DNA from: Paraburkholderia sp. CNPSo 3274
GTDB lineage: Bacteria; Pseudomonadota; Gammaproteobacteria; Burkholderiales; Burkholderiaceae
Assembly (NCBI RefSeq): GCF_024206475.1
Contig: NZ_JAMBPR010000005.1
Coordinates: 124,001 to 188,000 of the forward strand
DNA length: 64,000 nucleotides
Direction of reading: 5' to 3'
In this document: piece after piece, positions 16,946 through 26,520 of the stretch
Position numbering within the stretch: the first letter of the stretch is position 1
Layout: every line of letters begins with the position of its first letter
The notes under the pieces: model-generated
Databases searched by the model: none
The model's input: the letters and a program-made list of their open reading frames with translations, nothing else
Told to the model about the DNA's origin: nothing
Made by a program: the position numbers and the translations under genes

Positions 16946-18370
16946 TCAACCGGCTTTCAGGTCATCCGTGGTCCAGCCGCCGCCCAGCGCGTGAATGAGG
17001 TCGACATTCGCATCCAGTTGCCGCGTGCGAAGCTCGATTACGCTGCGTTGCGCTTCAAGCTCGGAGGATTGCGCCTCGACCACGTCCAGGTAGCTCACCG
17101 CGCCGCGCTGATAGCGCGCGAGCGCCAGGTTGAGCGCGGTTTGGGCTGCACTGGCCGCGTCCTGCTGCTGATTCGTCGCGGTGCCCAGATCGTCGAGCAA
17201 CGTGAGGTTGTCCTCCACCTGCCTGAACGACGCCAGCACCACGCTGCGATAGCGTGCGCCTGCCTCGGCCGTGGCCTCCTTCGCGGAATCCAGCTGCGCC
17301 CGGCGCTTGCCGCCGTCCAGCAGATACACCGCCAGCGACGGTCCGATCGCCCAATACGAACTGGAAAGGCTGAGCAGATTCCCAAGCACCGAGCTTTGCA
17401 CGCCACCTTGCGCGCTGAGCGTGAGCGTCGGGAAGTACGCCGCGCGTGCCACGCCGATCTTTGAATTTGCCGCTGCGATCCGCCGCTCGGCCGCGGCGAC
17501 GTCAGGCCGCCTTTGCAACAGCGTTGACGGCACCCCGACCGGAACGACGGGCAACGCGATGGAATCGGTACTCGGCGCGAGCTGAAACTCCGAAGGCGAC
17601 GCGCCGACGAGCACCGCCACCGCGTGTTCCAGCAAAGCGCGCCTGGCCCTGACCTGAGTAAGTTCGGACTGGACCGATGACAACTGGTTGCTCGCGCGCG
17701 CGACGTCGAGACCCGACACGATGCCCGCGCCATGCCGGTTGCGGGTCAGGTCGAGCGCCTTCTGGTACGCCTCCTGGGTGCCCTCGATAAGCTGAATCTG
17801 CTGATCGAGGCCCCGCAGGTCGATATAGCTTCGGGCCAGCTCGATTTCCAGGCTCAACTGCGTCGACGCGAGATCCGCTTTCGACGCCTGCCCTTCGTCC
17901 TTGCTTGCGGCAACGGAATCGCGCACGCGTCCCCAAAGGTCCACTTCGTAGTCGACTTCGACACCCAGCGTGGCTGAATTGTAATCGGTCGGCCCAGTCG
18001 GGCTGCGCAACGGCCGCGTGTCGGACTCGCGCGCGCGCTGGACATTGCCGGCTGCGGAAACCTGCGGGTACATCTGCGACTTGACCTGCCTGATGTACGC
18101 CTGGGACTGCTCATAGTGAAACAGCGCCGCGCTCAGGTCGGGGTTATTCGCGATCAGCCGTTGTTCGAGGTCGTCGAGTTCGGGCTCCTGGTACAGCTTC
18201 CACCATCCCGCGCGCTCGAGCTGGTCAGCGGGGCTCGCCACGGTCCATGGCCCCTGGGTCTGGTACTGCGCCGCAACGGGAGTTTCGGGGACCTCGTATT
18301 GCGGCGCGAGCGAGCACGCAGCGAGCGCCATGGCGCTCACCAGCGTGGCCAGTTTCAGATACTTAGTCAT
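16946..18370 (-). CDS. RND efflux outer-membrane factor (NodT family lipoprotein)
   Basis: A 474-residue TolC-type outer-membrane channel of the NodT family. The N-terminus is a lipoprotein signal with lipobox LAAC (TLVSAMALAACSLAPQYEVP). Two OEP repeats follow, each with the long coiled helices of the periplasmic barrel; ALLEHAVAVLVGASPSEF and VPVGVPSTLLQRRPDVAAAE are typical. ATG at 18370 overlaps the adaptor stop by eight bases and has AAAGGTGG upstream. It completes the tripartite pump with the adaptor and permease encoded just before it. Confidence 0.93.
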   Translation of the reverse strand: MTKYLKLATLVSAMALAACSLAPQYEVPETPVAAQYQTQGPWTVASPADQLERAGWWKLYQEPELDDLEQRLIANNPDLSAALFHYEQSQAYIRQVKSQMYPQVSAAGNVQRARESDTRPLRSPTGPTDYNSATLGVEVDYEVDLWGRVRDSVAASKDEGQASKADLASTQLSLEIELARSYIDLRGLDQQIQLIEGTQEAYQKALDLTRNRHGAGIVSGLDVARASNQLSSVQSELTQVRARRALLEHAVAVLVGASPSEFQLAPSTDSIALPVVPVGVPSTLLQRRPDVAAAERRIAAANSKIGVARAAYFPTLTLSAQGGVQSSVLGNLLSLSSSYWAIGPSLAVYLLDGGKRRAQLDSAKEATAEAGARYRSVVLASFRQVEDNLTLLDDLGTATNQQQDAASAAQTALNLALARYQRGAVSYLDVVEAQSSELEAQRSVIELRTRQLDANVDLIHALGGGWTTDDLKAG

Positions 18371-19541
18371 GCTTGCCACCTTTGGCCGTGGGCGCGACCA
18401 CCTGAACATGGTCGCCTTCGACGAGTCCATCTGGCGGCGCATCGACCACGCGGTCGCTTTGCGCCAGCCCCGAGCCGATATCGACCGCGTTTCCGAGGTC
18501 CTGCACGATCGAAACGGGTTTGAAGTGAACGGTGTCGCTATGATCGACGGTGGCGATCCGCAGCCCCCGGTTGTCGAATATCAGCGCACTGGCCGGCACC
18601 CGCAACGCGTCGGCGCGTGCCGGCAACGCAAAACGCAGATTCACGAAATCGCCCGGCAACAGCAAATGCCCGGGGTTATCGACCATCAACTGGACGAGCG
18701 ACGTGCCCGATGCGGCGTTCACCGAGTCGGCCAGCCCCACGACCGTGGCAGTGAATGTCTTGCCGGGATACTCCGGCACGGTGAAGGTGCCGGTTCCACC
18801 CGGCTTGACCGCCGGCACGTATTCCTGCGGCACGCGCACGTACACACGCAGCTTGTCCACGCTCGATACGGAGAAGAGCTGCGGCCCCGTCCCGCCACCC
18901 GCATTGATCAACGCGCCAACGTCCGTGTTGCGCGCGGTGATCACGCCGTCGAACGGGGCGACGATCCGCGCGAAGCTCTTAGTCGCGACCAGCCGGTCCA
19001 GATTCGCCTGCGCTGCCGCTACGCGAGCCTGCTTCGCCACATAGTCCTGCGTGCGGTCATCGACCTCCTGGCGCGACACTGAATCGGAGTCCAAAAGACT
19101 TTGCCAGCGTGCGGCGGTCGTTTTCGCGAGCGCGGCATCGGCTTGCGCGCTTGTAAGGTCGGCCTTCGCCTGAATCAACTGCTGATCCAGTTCAGGCGTC
19201 TCGATCTCGGCGAGCGTTTGGCCTGCCTTCACCGGCGTGCCGATGTCGACGCTCCACGATTTCAGGTAACCGCTCACCCGTGCATAGATGGGCGCGCTTT
19301 CGAAGGCCTCCAGTCTGCCAGGCAGGTCCAGCGAGCCGCCCGGCGCCTCCGGGGCGGGCACGACGACATTCACGGACGGAACCGCTTGTGCCTCGGTCCA
19401 GTCTTTGAGTTGATGTTCATGCTTCATGCGAAGCGAGACGCCACCAACCATGATGAGGACGGCGAGTGCACCGCCGACAATGCCTGTAAAAGAAAGCTGA
19501 CGTTGCGCGAGCGCGGCGCGCGTTGTGGGTTCAGAGGACAT
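18363..19541 (-). CDS. RND efflux periplasmic adaptor subunit
   Basis: A 392-residue HlyD/AcrA-type membrane fusion protein. One N-terminal transmembrane helix (IVGGALAVLIMVGGVSL) anchors it, followed by the lipoyl half-motifs (APIYARVSGYLKSWSVDIG, and FARIVAPFDGVITARNTDVG), a coiled coil between them, and the beta-barrel domain. It links the inner-membrane permease to the outer-membrane factor. Its start overlaps the permease stop by 11 bases and its stop overlaps the next start, so the three genes are translationally coupled. Confidence 0.93.
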   Translation of the reverse strand: MSSEPTTRAALAQRQLSFTGIVGGALAVLIMVGGVSLRMKHEHQLKDWTEAQAVPSVNVVVPAPEAPGGSLDLPGRLEAFESAPIYARVSGYLKSWSVDIGTPVKAGQTLAEIETPELDQQLIQAKADLTSAQADAALAKTTAARWQSLLDSDSVSRQEVDDRTQDYVAKQARVAAAQANLDRLVATKSFARIVAPFDGVITARNTDVGALINAGGGTGPQLFSVSSVDKLRVYVRVPQEYVPAVKPGGTGTFTVPEYPGKTFTATVVGLADSVNAASGTSLVQLMVDNPGHLLLPGDFVNLRFALPARADALRVPASALIFDNRGLRIATVDHSDTVHFKPVSIVQDLGNAVDIGSGLAQSDRVVDAPPDGLVEGDHVQVVAPTAKGGKHD

Positions 19542-22500
19542 GGATCGAATCTCCGGTAATCTGCGCGGCCGTCGATGTGCGACCCCGACGCGAGTGGATC
19601 ATGCAAAAAATAGCGGGCACGAGAAAAAGCGTCGCGGCAGTGGCGAACAGCAGCCCGCCAATCACCGCTCGGCCCAACGGCGCGTTTTGCTCTCCGCCCT
19701 CGCCAAGACTCAATGCCATCGGCGCCATGCCGATGATCATCGAGAGCGCCGTCATGAGGACCGGCCGAAACCGGGTCGCACCGGCTTCCAACGCCGCCTT
19801 GAACGCGTCGCCGTGCTCGGCCAGACGTTCGCGGCAGAAACTCACTACCAGAATGGAATTGGCCGTCGCCACGCCCATGCACATGATTGCGCCGGTCAGT
19901 GCGGGCACCGAAAGCGTGGTGTCCGTCGCAAACAACATCCAGACGATGCCGGCCAACGCGCCAGGCAAGGCGGCCACGATCACGAGCGGATCGGACCACG
20001 ACTGGAAATTGACGACGATGAGCAGGTAAATCAGCGCGACAGCGCCCAAAATCCCGAACGACAATCCGCCGAAAGCGTTGTTCATCGTCTGCGCCTGGCC
20101 AAGCAGAACGACCTTCGCACCCTTGGGCGCGTCCTTGGCATTGGCCGAAACGATGTGGCGGATGTCGGCGGCGACGGCACCCAGATCGCGGCCCTGGGTC
20201 GTGGCGAACACCTCGACCATCGGCTGCACGTTGTAGTTGCTCACCACTTCGTTGCTCGCCGTGCGGTGAATGCTCGCCACCCCGCCAAGGATTTGCCCAT
20301 CGTTCGCCTCGGCCCCGCCGCTCACGGGCAGATTCACCAGAGATGAGAGCGAATCCACGCTGTATTGCGGCGTCTGGAGCACGATCGAATACTCCACGCC
20401 GTTGGCCGCATTGAGCCAGTAGGTCGGGTCGATCTGGCTCGATCCCGCCATGTGCACCACCAGGCTATTGGTCACATCGCGTTCGGTCAGGCCCTGAAGC
20501 GATGCGCGGTCGCGATCGACGTCGATATTGAATTGCGGGTTGGCCTGCGATTGCTCGATGCGCGCATCGACAACGCCAGGCACGTGCCGGATCTGACGCA
20601 GCAGCGAGTTTGCGTAGGCAAAATCGGCCGGCAGATTGTTGCCGCGAATCTGCAAGTCAATCGGTGCGGGCGAGCCGAAGTTCAGGATCTGGCTCACGAT
20701 GTCCGCAGGCGGGAACGAGAACGTCACGCCAGGGAACGCGCGCGGCAGCGATTCGCGCAACTTGCGCACGTAGGCGGCCGTGGGCCCATGGCCTTCTTTC
20801 AGCGAGATCTGAATGTCGCCGTCCTGCGGGCCGATCGTGCCCGTGTTGTTGTAGGCCGTATTGATGGAGCTGGTGGAGAGTCCAATGTTGTCCACCACAG
20901 TGCCCAGTTCGGACGGCGGAATCGTCGTGCGAACCTGAGCTTCCACTTCGGCGAAAATCTCGGCGGTTCTCTCCACACGCGTACCCACCGGCGCGCGCAC
21001 GTGCAGCAGGATCTGGCCCGCGTCGACGTCCGGGAAGAAGTTGCGCCCAAGCAGCGGCATCAACGCGAACGACACCACGACGAATGCAAAGAAGCCAATC
21101 ACGAACGTGCGGCGACGTTCCAGCACCCGTTCGAGCATCGCAGCGTAGTTCGAGCGCACGCGCTCGAAGCGCTGCTCGAAACCACGGTGGAAGCGCGCCC
21201 ACACACCGGAAGACTCGCGATGTCCCTGTTCATGCGCCTGCGACTTCAGCAGGTATTTCGCCATCGTCGGCACGAGCGTACGCGACAGAATGAACGATGA
21301 AATCATGGCGAAGATCACCGACTCGGCCATCGGCACGAACAGGAACCTCGCCACGCCATTCAGGAAGAACATCGGCACGAATACGATGCAGATGCAAAGC
21401 AGCGAGACGAGCGCCGGGGTCACGATTTGTGCCGCGCCATCGAGAATCGCGCTTTCGACCTCCTTGCCTTGCTCCAGGTGCCAGTTGATGTTCTCGATGG
21501 TCACTGTCGCGTCGTCCACGAGAATGCCCACCGCCAACGCGAGCCCGCCGAGCGTCATGATATTGAGCGTTTCGCCGAGCACCGAGAGCACGGCAATCGA
21601 CCCGAGAATCGCGAGCGGAATCGAGGTCGCAATGATGACCGTCGAGCGCCAGCTACCCAGGAACAGCAGGATCATCACGCTCGTGAGCAAGGCGGCAATC
21701 AAGCCCTCACGCGCCACGCCCTTGATCGCAGACCGAACGAAGATCGACTGGTCGCCAATCGCATCGATTTGAAGCGCGTCGGGCAAGGAGCCCTTCGCAT
21801 CGGCAACCTTCTGACGAATGCCGCCGATAATCGACAATGTGGATGCCGAACCGTTCTTGAACACGGTGAGCAGCACCGAACGCTTGCCCTCCACGTGAAC
21901 GATATTCGGCTGCGGCGGGCTGCCGTCGGTCACGTCGGCGACGTCGTGCATGTGCACAACCGTGCCGTTGGCGGACTTGATGGGCAGATTCGCAATGGCC
22001 GCGATCGTCGCCGGCGCATCGTTCAACTGCAGCGTGTACTCGTAGTTGCCGATCTTTTCGGTGCCGACCGGCGTCACGAGGTTCTGCGCCGTCAGCGCAT
22101 TGAGCACATCCTCAGCGGACAAGGAGCGCGCTTCGAGTTCGGACGGCTTGATGTTGATCTGAACCTGCCGGTCCTTGCCGCCAAACGGAAACGGGATCGC
22201 CGCACCGTTCACCGTCGCGAGAATCGGCCGCAGCTGGTTCTTGCCGAGGTCCGCCAGATTCTGTTCCGAGAGGCCCTTGCCCGAAAGCGCGAGCTGGATA
22301 ATCGGAACGGTCGAAGCGTTGTAATTGATGATGAACGGCGGCGTTGCCGCAGGCGGCAACTGCTTCAAAATCTCCTGCGAAATGGCCGTCACCTGCGCAT
22401 TCGCCGTACCGATATTGGTGCCCGGCTGAAAGAAGATTTTGACGATACCGTAGCCGGTAAGCGAGGTGCCCTCGATGTGTTGAACGCCGTTCACGGTGGT

Positions 22501-22719
22501 CGTCAACACCCGCTCGTACGGAGCCATCACGCGACCTTCCATCTGGTCGGGCGAAAGCCCCGTGTACTGCCACACCACGCTAATCACCGGGATATTGATC
22601 GGAGGAAAAATATCCGTAGGGGTACGAAACGCCGACAGAACGCCAACGATCAGGATAAACACGGCCAGAACGACGAATGTATAAGGCCGTTTCAGCGCAA
22701 CGCGCACGATGCCAATCAT
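19531..22719 (-). CDS. RND efflux permease
   Basis: A 1062-residue RND permease, twelve transmembrane helices and two large periplasmic loops. It starts MIGIVRVALKRPYTFVVLAV after ATG at 22719. The proton-relay aspartates are intact in TM4 (VGILVDDATVTIENI). In TM10, where AcrB has SAKNAIL with the essential lysine, this protein reads ATANSIL, so the lysine is replaced by Ala. Many Burkholderia RND pumps seem to share this variant, so it may be a subfamily trait. Substrates cannot be inferred. An MFS gene lies 75 bases upstream on the same strand. Confidence 0.93.
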   Translation of the reverse strand: MIGIVRVALKRPYTFVVLAVFILIVGVLSAFRTPTDIFPPINIPVISVVWQYTGLSPDQMEGRVMAPYERVLTTTVNGVQHIEGTSLTGYGIVKIFFQPGTNIGTANAQVTAISQEILKQLPPAATPPFIINYNASTVPIIQLALSGKGLSEQNLADLGKNQLRPILATVNGAAIPFPFGGKDRQVQINIKPSELEARSLSAEDVLNALTAQNLVTPVGTEKIGNYEYTLQLNDAPATIAAIANLPIKSANGTVVHMHDVADVTDGSPPQPNIVHVEGKRSVLLTVFKNGSASTLSIIGGIRQKVADAKGSLPDALQIDAIGDQSIFVRSAIKGVAREGLIAALLTSVMILLFLGSWRSTVIIATSIPLAILGSIAVLSVLGETLNIMTLGGLALAVGILVDDATVTIENINWHLEQGKEVESAILDGAAQIVTPALVSLLCICIVFVPMFFLNGVARFLFVPMAESVIFAMISSFILSRTLVPTMAKYLLKSQAHEQGHRESSGVWARFHRGFEQRFERVRSNYAAMLERVLERRRTFVIGFFAFVVVSFALMPLLGRNFFPDVDAGQILLHVRAPVGTRVERTAEIFAEVEAQVRTTIPPSELGTVVDNIGLSTSSINTAYNNTGTIGPQDGDIQISLKEGHGPTAAYVRKLRESLPRAFPGVTFSFPPADIVSQILNFGSPAPIDLQIRGNNLPADFAYANSLLRQIRHVPGVVDARIEQSQANPQFNIDVDRDRASLQGLTERDVTNSLVVHMAGSSQIDPTYWLNAANGVEYSIVLQTPQYSVDSLSSLVNLPVSGGAEANDGQILGGVASIHRTASNEVVSNYNVQPMVEVFATTQGRDLGAVAADIRHIVSANAKDAPKGAKVVLLGQAQTMNNAFGGLSFGILGAVALIYLLIVVNFQSWSDPLVIVAALPGALAGIVWMLFATDTTLSVPALTGAIMCMGVATANSILVVSFCRERLAEHGDAFKAALEAGATRFRPVLMTALSMIIGMAPMALSLGEGGEQNAPLGRAVIGGLLFATAATLFLVPAIFCMIHSRRGRTSTAAQITGDSIHVL

Positions 22720-22794
22720 AATAATTCCAGTATTCGAAGCTGGCATCGACCTGAGCGCGGCGGATTCCAGCAAGCAGATTCGCGATGCCCTGAA

Positions 22795-24024
22795 TCAATC
22801 TGCGTTTGATGGGACCTGGCCCGCGGACTCGCGAGGCGCACCGATCCAGTGGATGGCGGAAGCAACGATCCCGAGCACGACACCAAAGACGACGATGCCC
22901 GACCAGCCGAAGCGGCTCATGAGCCAGCCGCTGACCGTCGCACCGAAGGCGCCGCCGAAAAAGGTGGCCGTCATATAGAGGCTGTTGATTCGGCCCTGCG
23001 CTTTCGGATCGACCGAAAAAGCGCGAGTCTGGTTAGAAACGAGACCGGACTGCACGCCGATGTCGAGCACGATCACGCCCACGATCAGCAGCGTGAGCGA
23101 CGTGGCCGCGCCGGAAAGAAGCAGGTAGGCAAGCGTTGCAATGCCGATACTCGCGCCGATGACCTTGCGAAATCCCACCCGGTCGGTGGCATTACCACCC
23201 AACGATGCGGCGAACGCGCCAGCTGCGCCGATGATGCCGAAGCCGCCCGCCCAGGCGCTGCCGAGGTGCCACGGCCCGCTTTTGAGCAGCGCCGCGAGAT
23301 TGACCCAGAAGGCGTTGAAACAGGCCCAAAGCAACGCCTGGATAATCATCGATTCACGAATCGGACGATTGTCGCGAACGAGCGGCCACAACGAAGCGAG
23401 CAGACGCCCATACGAAAGATTCGTGGACGGCACGCCCTTCGGCAGAAGCGTCGCGGCGGCGATAAAGACCGGCACCATGAACGCGGCTTCCGCGCCGTAG
23501 ACCGCACGCCAACCCCACGCCGCGCCGATCACACCGGCGATCGTGCGGCCGACCAGGATGCCGACCATGATGCCGCTCACGACGGTGCCGACGTTACGCC
23601 CCCGCTCGCTCGGCAACGACATGACGGCGGCAAAGGGCACGAGCTGCTGTGGCACGCAGCTCACGATACCAAGCGCAAACGAAGCCGCGATCAGTGCCCA
23701 GATGCCGGGCGCAACCGCCGCCGTCGCCGCAAAAACGAGTGCGAGGGCGATCTGGGTGAGCACGAGCTTGCGCCGGTCGAAGCGGTCGCCAAGCGGCAAC
23801 AGCAACGCGAGGCCGGTCGAGAAGCCGAGCAGCGCCGCCGCCGCGACGAGATCGACCGTTGTGATGTTGACCTGCAGACCCGCAGCGATCAGCGGCAGGA
23901 TCGGCTGCGTGCAATAGATGTTGGTGATCACTGCTCCCGCGACAATCGCCATCATGACGATCTTGCCGCGCGAAGCGACGGCGGGCGTAGCTGCACGTTC
24001 TGGGGTGCTGGGTAAGCCGCTCAA
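22795..24024 (-). CDS. MFS transporter (DHA1-like), TTG start
   Basis: A 409-residue twelve-helix major facilitator protein. The cytoplasmic loop motif is GDRFDRRKLVLTQ (form of GxLaDrxGrkxxl) and the second-half repeat is GNATDRVGFRKV. The start codon is TTG, supported by a near-perfect ribosome-binding site AAGGAGG five bases upstream, and an ATG further in would remove the first helix. It is divergent from a LysR gene 142 bases away, which probably regulates it. It resembles arabinose/chloramphenicol-type exporters. Confidence 0.9.
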   Translation of the reverse strand: MSGLPSTPERAATPAVASRGKIVMMAIVAGAVITNIYCTQPILPLIAAGLQVNITTVDLVAAAALLGFSTGLALLLPLGDRFDRRKLVLTQIALALVFAATAAVAPGIWALIAASFALGIVSCVPQQLVPFAAVMSLPSERGRNVGTVVSGIMVGILVGRTIAGVIGAAWGWRAVYGAEAAFMVPVFIAAATLLPKGVPSTNLSYGRLLASLWPLVRDNRPIRESMIIQALLWACFNAFWVNLAALLKSGPWHLGSAWAGGFGIIGAAGAFAASLGGNATDRVGFRKVIGASIGIATLAYLLLSGAATSLTLLIVGVIVLDIGVQSGLVSNQTRAFSVDPKAQGRINSLYMTATFFGGAFGATVSGWLMSRFGWSGIVVFGVVLGIVASAIHWIGAPRESAGQVPSNAD

Positions 24025-24166
24025 GACAACCTCCTTATTCGTTGAATTTCTCCGGTCTTCGCAGCGAATTGCCGCGATCCAGATTGAGGTCGAACGTTAC
24101 GCGCTTGCATTTACGAAGAGAATCCCTCACGATCAAGATTCATCCTTCCACTATTTGATAGGGTCC

Positions 24167-25087
24167 ATGAATCGCCTCGAAGCCATGGCCATCCTCGTTT
24201 CGGTCGCCGACGCCGGCAGTCTCTCGGCTGCCGCTCGGCGCCTCGACATGCCGCTCGCCACGGTCAGCCGCAAGGTTGGGGAACTCGAGTCGCACCTGAA
24301 GACGCGTCTCTTTCACCGCACGACACGAAAGCTTTCATTGACGGAAGCCGGCAGCGCATACGTCGCCGCGTGCCGGCGCATTCTCGAAGACATCGGCGAA
24401 GCCGAGCGCGCCGCAACGGGGGAATACGCCGCGCCCAAAGGCGAGCTCGTGGTCACCGCGCCCGTTGCGTTTGGCCGCTTGCACGTGGTGCCGGTGGTGG
24501 CGGAATTCCTCGCGCACTATCCGGAGATCGACATCAATCTCCTGCTGACGGATCGCGTAGTTCATCTGATGGATGAACACGCGGACGTCGCGGTCCGTAT
24601 TGGCGAGTTGCCCGATAGCACCTTGATCGCGACCCGAGTGGGCATGGTGCGACGGGTCATTTGCGCCAGCCCCGCCTATCTCGCGAAGCATGGCGTGCCT
24701 GCTGAGCCCGCGGACCTCGCCGGCCATCAATGCATTACCTTCGAGGCGCTCGCGTCGCTGCGCGCCTGGGCTTTCGGCTCCGGCAAGTCGGAGCAGTCCG
24801 TGCCCGTTCATTCGCGGCTTGCCGTGAATACGGCGGACGCCGCTATCGAAGCCGCGATCCTCGGCGTGGGGCTGATACGCGTGCTGTCCTACCAGGTTGC
24901 GCACGCCGTACGCGCCGACGAACTTCGCGTCGTGCTCGACGCTTTTGAAGCGGCGCCGCTGCCCGTCAATCTCGTGCATGCGGGGCAAGGGCCCCTGCCG
25001 TTGAAGCTGCGCGCTTTCCTCGATTTCGCGTCGCCGCGCCTGCGCGAGCGCACGTCGGGCGAACTCGCGAACGCTGTGACCGCGTGA
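24167..25087 (+). CDS. LysR-family regulator (tandem copy 1)
   Basis: A 306-residue LysR protein: winged helix MNRLEAMAILVSVADAGSLS with recognition helix PLATVSRKVGELE, then the effector domain with GRLHVVPVVAEFLAHYPEID and ILGVGLIRVLSYQVAHAV. It is divergent from the MFS gene and probably controls it. The next gene downstream is a close paralogue with the same helix and effector motifs, so the two arose by duplication. The bases just upstream of the start resemble those upstream of the second copy. Confidence 0.92.
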   Translation: MNRLEAMAILVSVADAGSLSAAARRLDMPLATVSRKVGELESHLKTRLFHRTTRKLSLTEAGSAYVAACRRILEDIGEAERAATGEYAAPKGELVVTAPVAFGRLHVVPVVAEFLAHYPEIDINLLLTDRVVHLMDEHADVAVRIGELPDSTLIATRVGMVRRVICASPAYLAKHGVPAEPADLAGHQCITFEALASLRAWAFGSGKSEQSVPVHSRLAVNTADAAIEAAILGVGLIRVLSYQVAHAVRADELRVVLDAFEAAPLPVNLVHAGQGPLPLKLRAFLDFASPRLRERTSGELANAVTA

Positions 25088-25132
25088 GCACCTGAGCCAC
25101 CCGCGTAAAGGCGCTCCGCGCTCGCACCGGGA

Positions 25133-25183
25133 GCGAATCCGTTAACATCGGGAATCTCTCTTCCAATAATCGAGAAGACCATG
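25133..25183 (+). promoter_or_regulatory. Upstream element of LysR copy 2 (also found at 59237)
   Basis: The 50 bases ahead of the LysR copy 2 start, including TCTTCC...GAAGA as a broken inverted repeat, match an element at 59237-59287 at 39 of 51 positions by hand alignment. They match the upstream region of LysR copy 1 more loosely. The likely content is the promoter plus an autoregulatory operator. Confidence 0.5.
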
Positions 25184-26080
25184 GACCGTCTCGAAGGGAT
25201 GTCCATCCTGGTCGCAGTCGTCGATGCAGGCAGTTTGTCAGCCGCGGCCCGGCAGCTCGGCCAGCCGCTGGCGACAGTCAGCCGCAAAGTCGGCGATCTC
25301 GAAGCGCACCTGAAGACCCGCCTGCTCCATCGCACCACGCGGCACCTCTCGCTCACCGAGGCCGGCGAGTCCTATGTCGCTTCGTGCCGGCGCATTCTCG
25401 AGGACATCGGCGAAATCGAGCGCGCCGTGACCGGCGAGTATGCGGCCCCGAAAGGCTCTCTCGTGGCCACGGCACCCGTGGTCTTTGGGCGGCTGCACGT
25501 CGTCCCTGTCATGGCGGCATTTCTCGCGCACTATCCGGAAATCGACGCCCGCCTCGTGCTGACCGATCGCAACGTCAATTTTCTCGAAGACCACGTGGAC
25601 GTTGCGGTGCGTATCGGCCAATTGCCGGACAGCAGCCTCGTTGCGATACGCCTGGGTGAAACGCGCCCCGTGGTGTGCGCGAGCCCCGCGTATCTTGCCG
25701 AGCGTGGCACGCCGCATGACCCGGCCGATCTCGCCAATCATGCGTGCATCGGTTTCGAGGGAATCAATGCGTCGCGCGCGTGGACGTTTGGCGGCGGAAA
25801 ATCGGAACAGAACGTGCCCATCCACGCGCGGCTCGTGACCAACACGGCGGAATCGGCCATCGACGCCGCGACGCTCGGGACCGGTTTGACTCGGGTTCTG
25901 TCTTATCAGGTCGCGAGCGCCGTGCAGGAAGGCCGGTTGCAGTTGGTTCTGGAAACGTTCGAGCTGGCGCCCATGCCGATCCATCTCGTCCATGCCGGCC
26001 AAACGCCGCTGCCGCTCAAGCTGCGCGCGTTTCTCGACTTCATGTCACCGCGCCTCAAGGAGCGCATGTCCGCCGTTTGA
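25181..26080 (+). CDS. LysR-family regulator (tandem copy 2)
   Basis: A 299-residue LysR regulator closely related to the preceding gene: MDRLEGMSILVAVVDAGSLS, PLATVSRKVGDLE, GRLHVVPVMAAFLAHYPEID and LGTGLTRVLSYQVASAV. The gap between the genes is 93 bases. The next locus downstream is a truncated LLM oxidoreductase in the same direction; if the regulator once had a divergent target, that target is gone here. Its target is therefore unknown. Confidence 0.92.
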   Translation: MDRLEGMSILVAVVDAGSLSAAARQLGQPLATVSRKVGDLEAHLKTRLLHRTTRHLSLTEAGESYVASCRRILEDIGEIERAVTGEYAAPKGSLVATAPVVFGRLHVVPVMAAFLAHYPEIDARLVLTDRNVNFLEDHVDVAVRIGQLPDSSLVAIRLGETRPVVCASPAYLAERGTPHDPADLANHACIGFEGINASRAWTFGGGKSEQNVPIHARLVTNTAESAIDAATLGTGLTRVLSYQVASAVQEGRLQLVLETFELAPMPIHLVHAGQTPLPLKLRAFLDFMSPRLKERMSAV

Positions 26081-26172
26081 GTTCCCCGCGTTATTGACCG
26101 CGAGTATCAACTGTTGTTCATCGCAGGTGGTTTTTATCAGCGTCGTTCGTGGGTAACCTTGGCTCCCGATAG

Positions 26173-26520
26173 GGGAAACGCAAGGCGAAACGCAATGGAT
26201 ATGTCAGCAATCACCGCTGGAAAGATCAGGTCGCTCAGTCGATGGGCCGCGAAGCCTTCAAGCCGATTGCCTTTGGCGGCTACCTCTATCTGCATCCGAG
26301 GCCCGACTATCCGTTCCGCGCCATCAAGGGCGGATTCGCCATCGGCAGCCGCTCGCTCGAGGATTTTCTCGAGCAGGCACGCGAAGCGGGCGTGAGCCAC
26401 GTCGCGCTGAATCCGAAAGTCACGCCGCGCCCGTACGCCGACGTACTGGGGGAGTTGCACAGCGAAGTGCTGCCACACTTTATCCCGGAGGTTTTTCATG
26501 CAACACGCGAATCTACATGA
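26173..26520 (+). pseudogene. LLM-class flavin oxidoreductase, C-terminal remnant
   Basis: An open stretch with similarity only to the C-terminal third of luciferase-like monooxygenases: NGYVSNHRWKDQVAQSMG, FGGYLYLHPRPDYPFRAIKG, SLEDFLEQAREAGVSHVALN and LHSEVLPHF. An in-frame stop lies at 26170-26172 and only a late ATG (26242) is available. The N-terminal barrel, with the flavin-binding part, is missing. Around 105 of some 320 expected residues remain, so this is a 5'-truncated gene. Its end overlaps the start of the SnoaL-like gene by 23 bases, suggesting the two once formed an operon. Confidence 0.7.

Noticed and set aside
21427..22809. 460-codon plus-strand frame opposite the RND permease
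   Set aside because: Composition is typical of antisense of hydrophobic helices (Arg, His, Asn, Gln rich) and no start signal is seen.
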